Source: Chara braunii
Lineage: Eukaryota > Streptophyta > Charophyceae > Charales > Characeae
NCBI GenBank assembly: GCA_003427395.1
Contig: BFEA01001049.1
Location: 161,105-191,698, forward strand
Direction: 5' to 3'
DNA length: 30,594 nt
Shown here: positions 28,314-30,594 of the stretch, piece by piece
Layout of the letters: the number at the start of each line of letters is the position of its first letter
Numbering within the stretch: the stretch's first letter is position 1
Program-made: the position numbers and the translations under genes
The notes under the pieces: generated by a model
The model's database searches: none
The model's input: the letters and a program-made list of their open reading frames with translations, nothing else
Told to the model about the DNA's origin: nothing

Positions 28314-30068
28314 TCACAACTTTAACACATAAAACTCATTCACACACACAAGATTCATCTCAAATGCCGGGTTATTGTGCTCAATGACCCGGAAGGAAGA
28401 ATCCACAACATCTTGTATGCGGATTGTGCACTTTTTCGATTGGCTGACAGCATATTCCACTATGTCCTCATCAGCTCTGCAACCATTCTGCAGTTGTGCA
28501 AAATACTCGGAATCTGTGATGTCTGCTAAGTCATTCATGCCCTTCATCTCGTCTATCACAACATGCCTAAACTCATCACATGTGATAGTAGGGTGCAAAC
28601 CGTAAATAGCCCGTTGAAGACACTACCAAAAACTACAAGGCTGTCCTTCTTGAGCATCGTATGGGATGAAGTACTCTGGGGGCTGCAGAAGCTCCAGATT
28701 CAAAGATTCTGGAGCAACAGTGAACTCTTGCCCATATAGATTATTCCAGTCATCCATGCTCAAAACTGAATTGAAGAGGATCTTCAACGGTGCATGCAAC
28801 TTCTCCACTTTGAAGTCGGACTTAGGCACCAGTCCGCACAGCTGGAAGGCATTTGCAATGTCTTCCTTTGTTTGAGTTTTCACCCACTCACAGACCTAGT
28901 CCGCCACCATTTGATAAGAAGGACATTTTGGGTTGCCAGCCGTGGTCTGAAAACTGGTGTCCTCAATTGCCACTTGAATGTATGCTTCGTACTTCTGAGC
29001 GTAATGCTGCGGGAAGGATCGGTTGACGCAAATGTCAAGCGGTTGGAGCACACCGGTCAAGTTTGGTGGGATGATCAACACATGAATGTTCTGCCTTTGC
29101 AATCGCATATTGTCACGCAATTTCAGGTGCGGACCATAACTGTCCATGAGAAGCAACACATGTTGTCTCTCAAACGCTGTCTGACGCCTGCACTCAATCC
29201 TGTCCTTGAGGTATGATGTGATCGTGTCGTCACTCCACATACCAGAGTTGTTTACATCAACAAGGACTGATCCGCTTACCGCTGGCTTGTTCTTCAACTT
29301 GGAAAACAAGATGTGAGGTTTGAAAACCTCACCTGCAAGGGAAATTGTAAACGTCGCTGTAAATCTCTTGTGGGACGTGCCTCCCTTGCGAAGAAGCACT
29401 TGGCAGCTCCCACGCTTCGCAAGTGTAATTGCAGGCTCGGTTTCAAAATATCTGGGTACTTGGTCCATGTTCAATACGTTTGCTGGCACAATCTGGTATT
29501 TGTCGATGAGTTCATGTACTTGGCCAATAAAGGCTCGGCATGAATCAGCTGCATCATCAGGTAAGGACCTCGTTGTTGTATGCCTGCGAGACACAAAATC
29601 CTTCCGTTTCTTAAACCTGCACATCCACCCTCCAAACGCAGTGAACTGAACATTCTCATCTACCTTCCCACTCTCCTTCATTTGCTGAAAGATGAGTTGT
29701 GTCTTTGCTCGAATGTATTGCTCTCTGACACGCAGTCCTTTCTTGTTTTTCTCAACCACCCATGCTTCCACTTCGTCCTCCAATTCTTGGTGTACAGCTT
29801 TCCTACCTCCCCCAGCCAGTCGCCGCTGTGTATGACTCGTTGTCTTCCTATCTGAAAGTGTCTCCTTCGGCTCTTTTGCATTCAACACCCACTTTTGCAG
29901 TGTTGATTTACTGACATTGTGCTTCTTCGCTATGCAATCCAGCCCTTTCCCTTTCACACCACGCTCGTAGTCATGCAGAGCATCAAGCTTCATTTTGATT
30001 GTATCAGATTTCCTCTGCACTGTCTCCCTGCTGTCGGGCGCTGTTGCATCTTTGTTTGTATGGACCAT
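28314..30068 (-). pseudogene. Pogo/Tigger-type DDE transposase with two in-frame TAG codons
   Basis: One frame of 584 codons runs from ATG at 30068 to TGA at 28314, interrupted only by TAG at 28896-28898 and 28623-28625. Residues 20-60 hold a Psq/CENP-B-type helix-turn-helix (IAKKHNVSKSTLQKWV). Residues 85-165 hold the second DNA-binding domain, including WVVEKNKKGLRV. The DDE_1 catalytic triad is visible as NMDQVP (D202), LLMDSYGPHL (D309) and LQPLDICVN (D345), with a D-D distance of 36 that fits Tigger elements. The C-terminal part after the first TAG (WVKTQTKEDIANAFQLCG and beyond) is also typical of the family. These enzymes cut and paste DNA transposons at TA sites. No terminal inverted repeats were recognised. 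The lack of frameshifts suggests a young copy or selection. Confidence 0.9.
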
Positions 30069-30199
30069 ATTCGCAGCTAAGACTTGGAATGTGTCCCTAC
30101 CTCCCCACTCTTCCCTTTACTGGACAATAACCTTCTCACGTCCTTGGTTTCTCTTAAGGAGATGACCTTCTAATCCCTCTGTTGCCCGCTCCCTCCAGA

Positions 30200-30361
30200 C
30201 CGTGGGATCACACTGGCACTGGCATAAAAAGCCCAAAAAGAGAAAAAAATTGTCGGTCTTCCTCCAAAAGGAATGACTCAGAGGAACGAGTATCTCTCAA
30301 GTAAGTATAATGTGGGATCACACCGGACCTCAGCTCCAAGGCAGGAAAAAAAAAAAAAAAA
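30200..30361 (+). repeat. Direct repeat GTGGGATCACACYGG and poly-A tract
   Basis: GTGGGATCACACTGGC (30201) and GTGGGATCACACCGGA (30312) are 111 bp apart; the second is followed within 45 bp by an A tract (30345-30361). The arrangement resembles a small retroposed copy but the repeats do not sit at its edges, so the nature of the element is open. 30069-30199 shows nothing recognisable. Confidence 0.4.
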
Positions 30362-30437
30362 CTTCGTTCTATCACCAACAGATAACTACAGACATGAGAC
30401 GTGAAGTCAACTACGCCCGTCTTCTTGTGCCCCGACA

Positions 30438-30548
30438 GCCAGCAGGTAAGTTGCAGGTAAGTAAGTACAACTGAAGCCTCTCTCTCCAAGTAGATTTCAA
30501 ATTGATACCTGCCTTCAATATCTCCAGCAGGTAAGTGGCGGTAAGCTT
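30438..30548 (+). repeat. Repeated CAGGTAAGT motif
   Basis: CAGCAGGTAAGT occurs at 30438 and again (CCAGCAGGTAAGT) at 30526, with GCAGGTAAGT at 30452 and GGTAAGC at 30540. Each is a near-perfect 5' splice-site consensus. They may simply be a short minisatellite unit. No exon reading frame was found next to them. Confidence 0.4.
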
Positions 30549-30555
30549 CTCTGAG

Positions 30556-30558
30556 AGA

Positions 30559-30592
<34 letters not shown>
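30556..30592. repeat. (CT)n microsatellite
   Basis: Pure CT repeat at the right edge of the window, preceded by GAGAGAGA (30551-30559), so the edge can form a short GA/CT hairpin. Confidence 0.95.

Positions 30593-30594
<2 letters not shown>

Noticed and set aside
28314-30068. Use of a non-standard code in which TAG is read as an amino acid
   Set aside because: Only one element shows TAG alone; LINE C has TAA and TGA stops at sites of decay, and mutation explains the TAGs more simply.

Overview
The window is eukaryotic nuclear DNA made almost entirely of mobile elements and low-complexity repeats. There are no operons or compact bacterial-type genes. It contains decayed non-LTR retrotransposons (LINEs) with A-rich tails, a pogo/Tigger-type DNA transposase, long microsatellites, a large fold-back palindrome and a few ambiguous bases (n at 916, nn at about 13289). 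A 66-bp fragment matches the 3' end of plastid 23S rRNA, so the host probably carries a plastid. A charophyte alga such as Chara would fit the mixed base composition, plant-type LINEs and plastid fragment, but that is an inference and no species-specific gene was seen.

Layout. 0-5 kb: microsatellites and degenerate short-repeat fields with no convincing gene. 5.0-6.25 kb: a dispersed repeat, here named R1, that starts with a 230-bp tandem duplication and carries a palindromic TGACGTCA; a second copy lies at 12.5-13.37 kb. 6.3-9.24 kb: LINE A (+ strand), a frameshifted reverse transcriptase pseudogene with a CPVC...H...C finger and a polyadenylation signal. 9.35-12.4 kb: an unassigned ORF, a tRNA-like A-box/B-box pair, a LINE tail copy and degenerate repeats. 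13.49-13.84 kb: a 350-bp near-perfect palindrome. 14.47-15.16 kb: a 5'-truncated LINE 3' end with 10-bp target-site duplications. 15.3-15.8 kb: (CA)n and (AATC)n arrays. 16.03-16.10 kb: the plastid 23S fragment.

16.67-24.85 kb is a clear nested insertion. LINE B (- strand) is bounded by a perfect 15-bp duplication, CTCTAAATTTCTTCA, at 16672-16686 and 24836-24850. It is split by LINE C (+ strand, about 18.22-22.77 kb), a related element with remnants of an endonuclease, a reverse transcriptase and a C-terminal finger. 25-28.1 kb holds several solo copies of the same LINE 3' tail, a perfect 18-bp hairpin, and a 120-bp insert between (AT)n tracts with a hammerhead-ribozyme-like core on the minus strand. 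28.3-30.07 kb is the Tigger-type transposase (- strand), one continuous reading frame broken only by two TAG codons.

The most interesting signals are: (1) a structured LINE 3' tail present in at least nine copies, whose three small stem-loops show compensatory base changes; (2) the hammerhead-like motif; (3) the nested LINEs dated by their target-site duplication; (4) a conserved LINE C-terminal motif (FPD-FPPP-NS...WY) shared by three copies. No host protein-coding gene could be supported.
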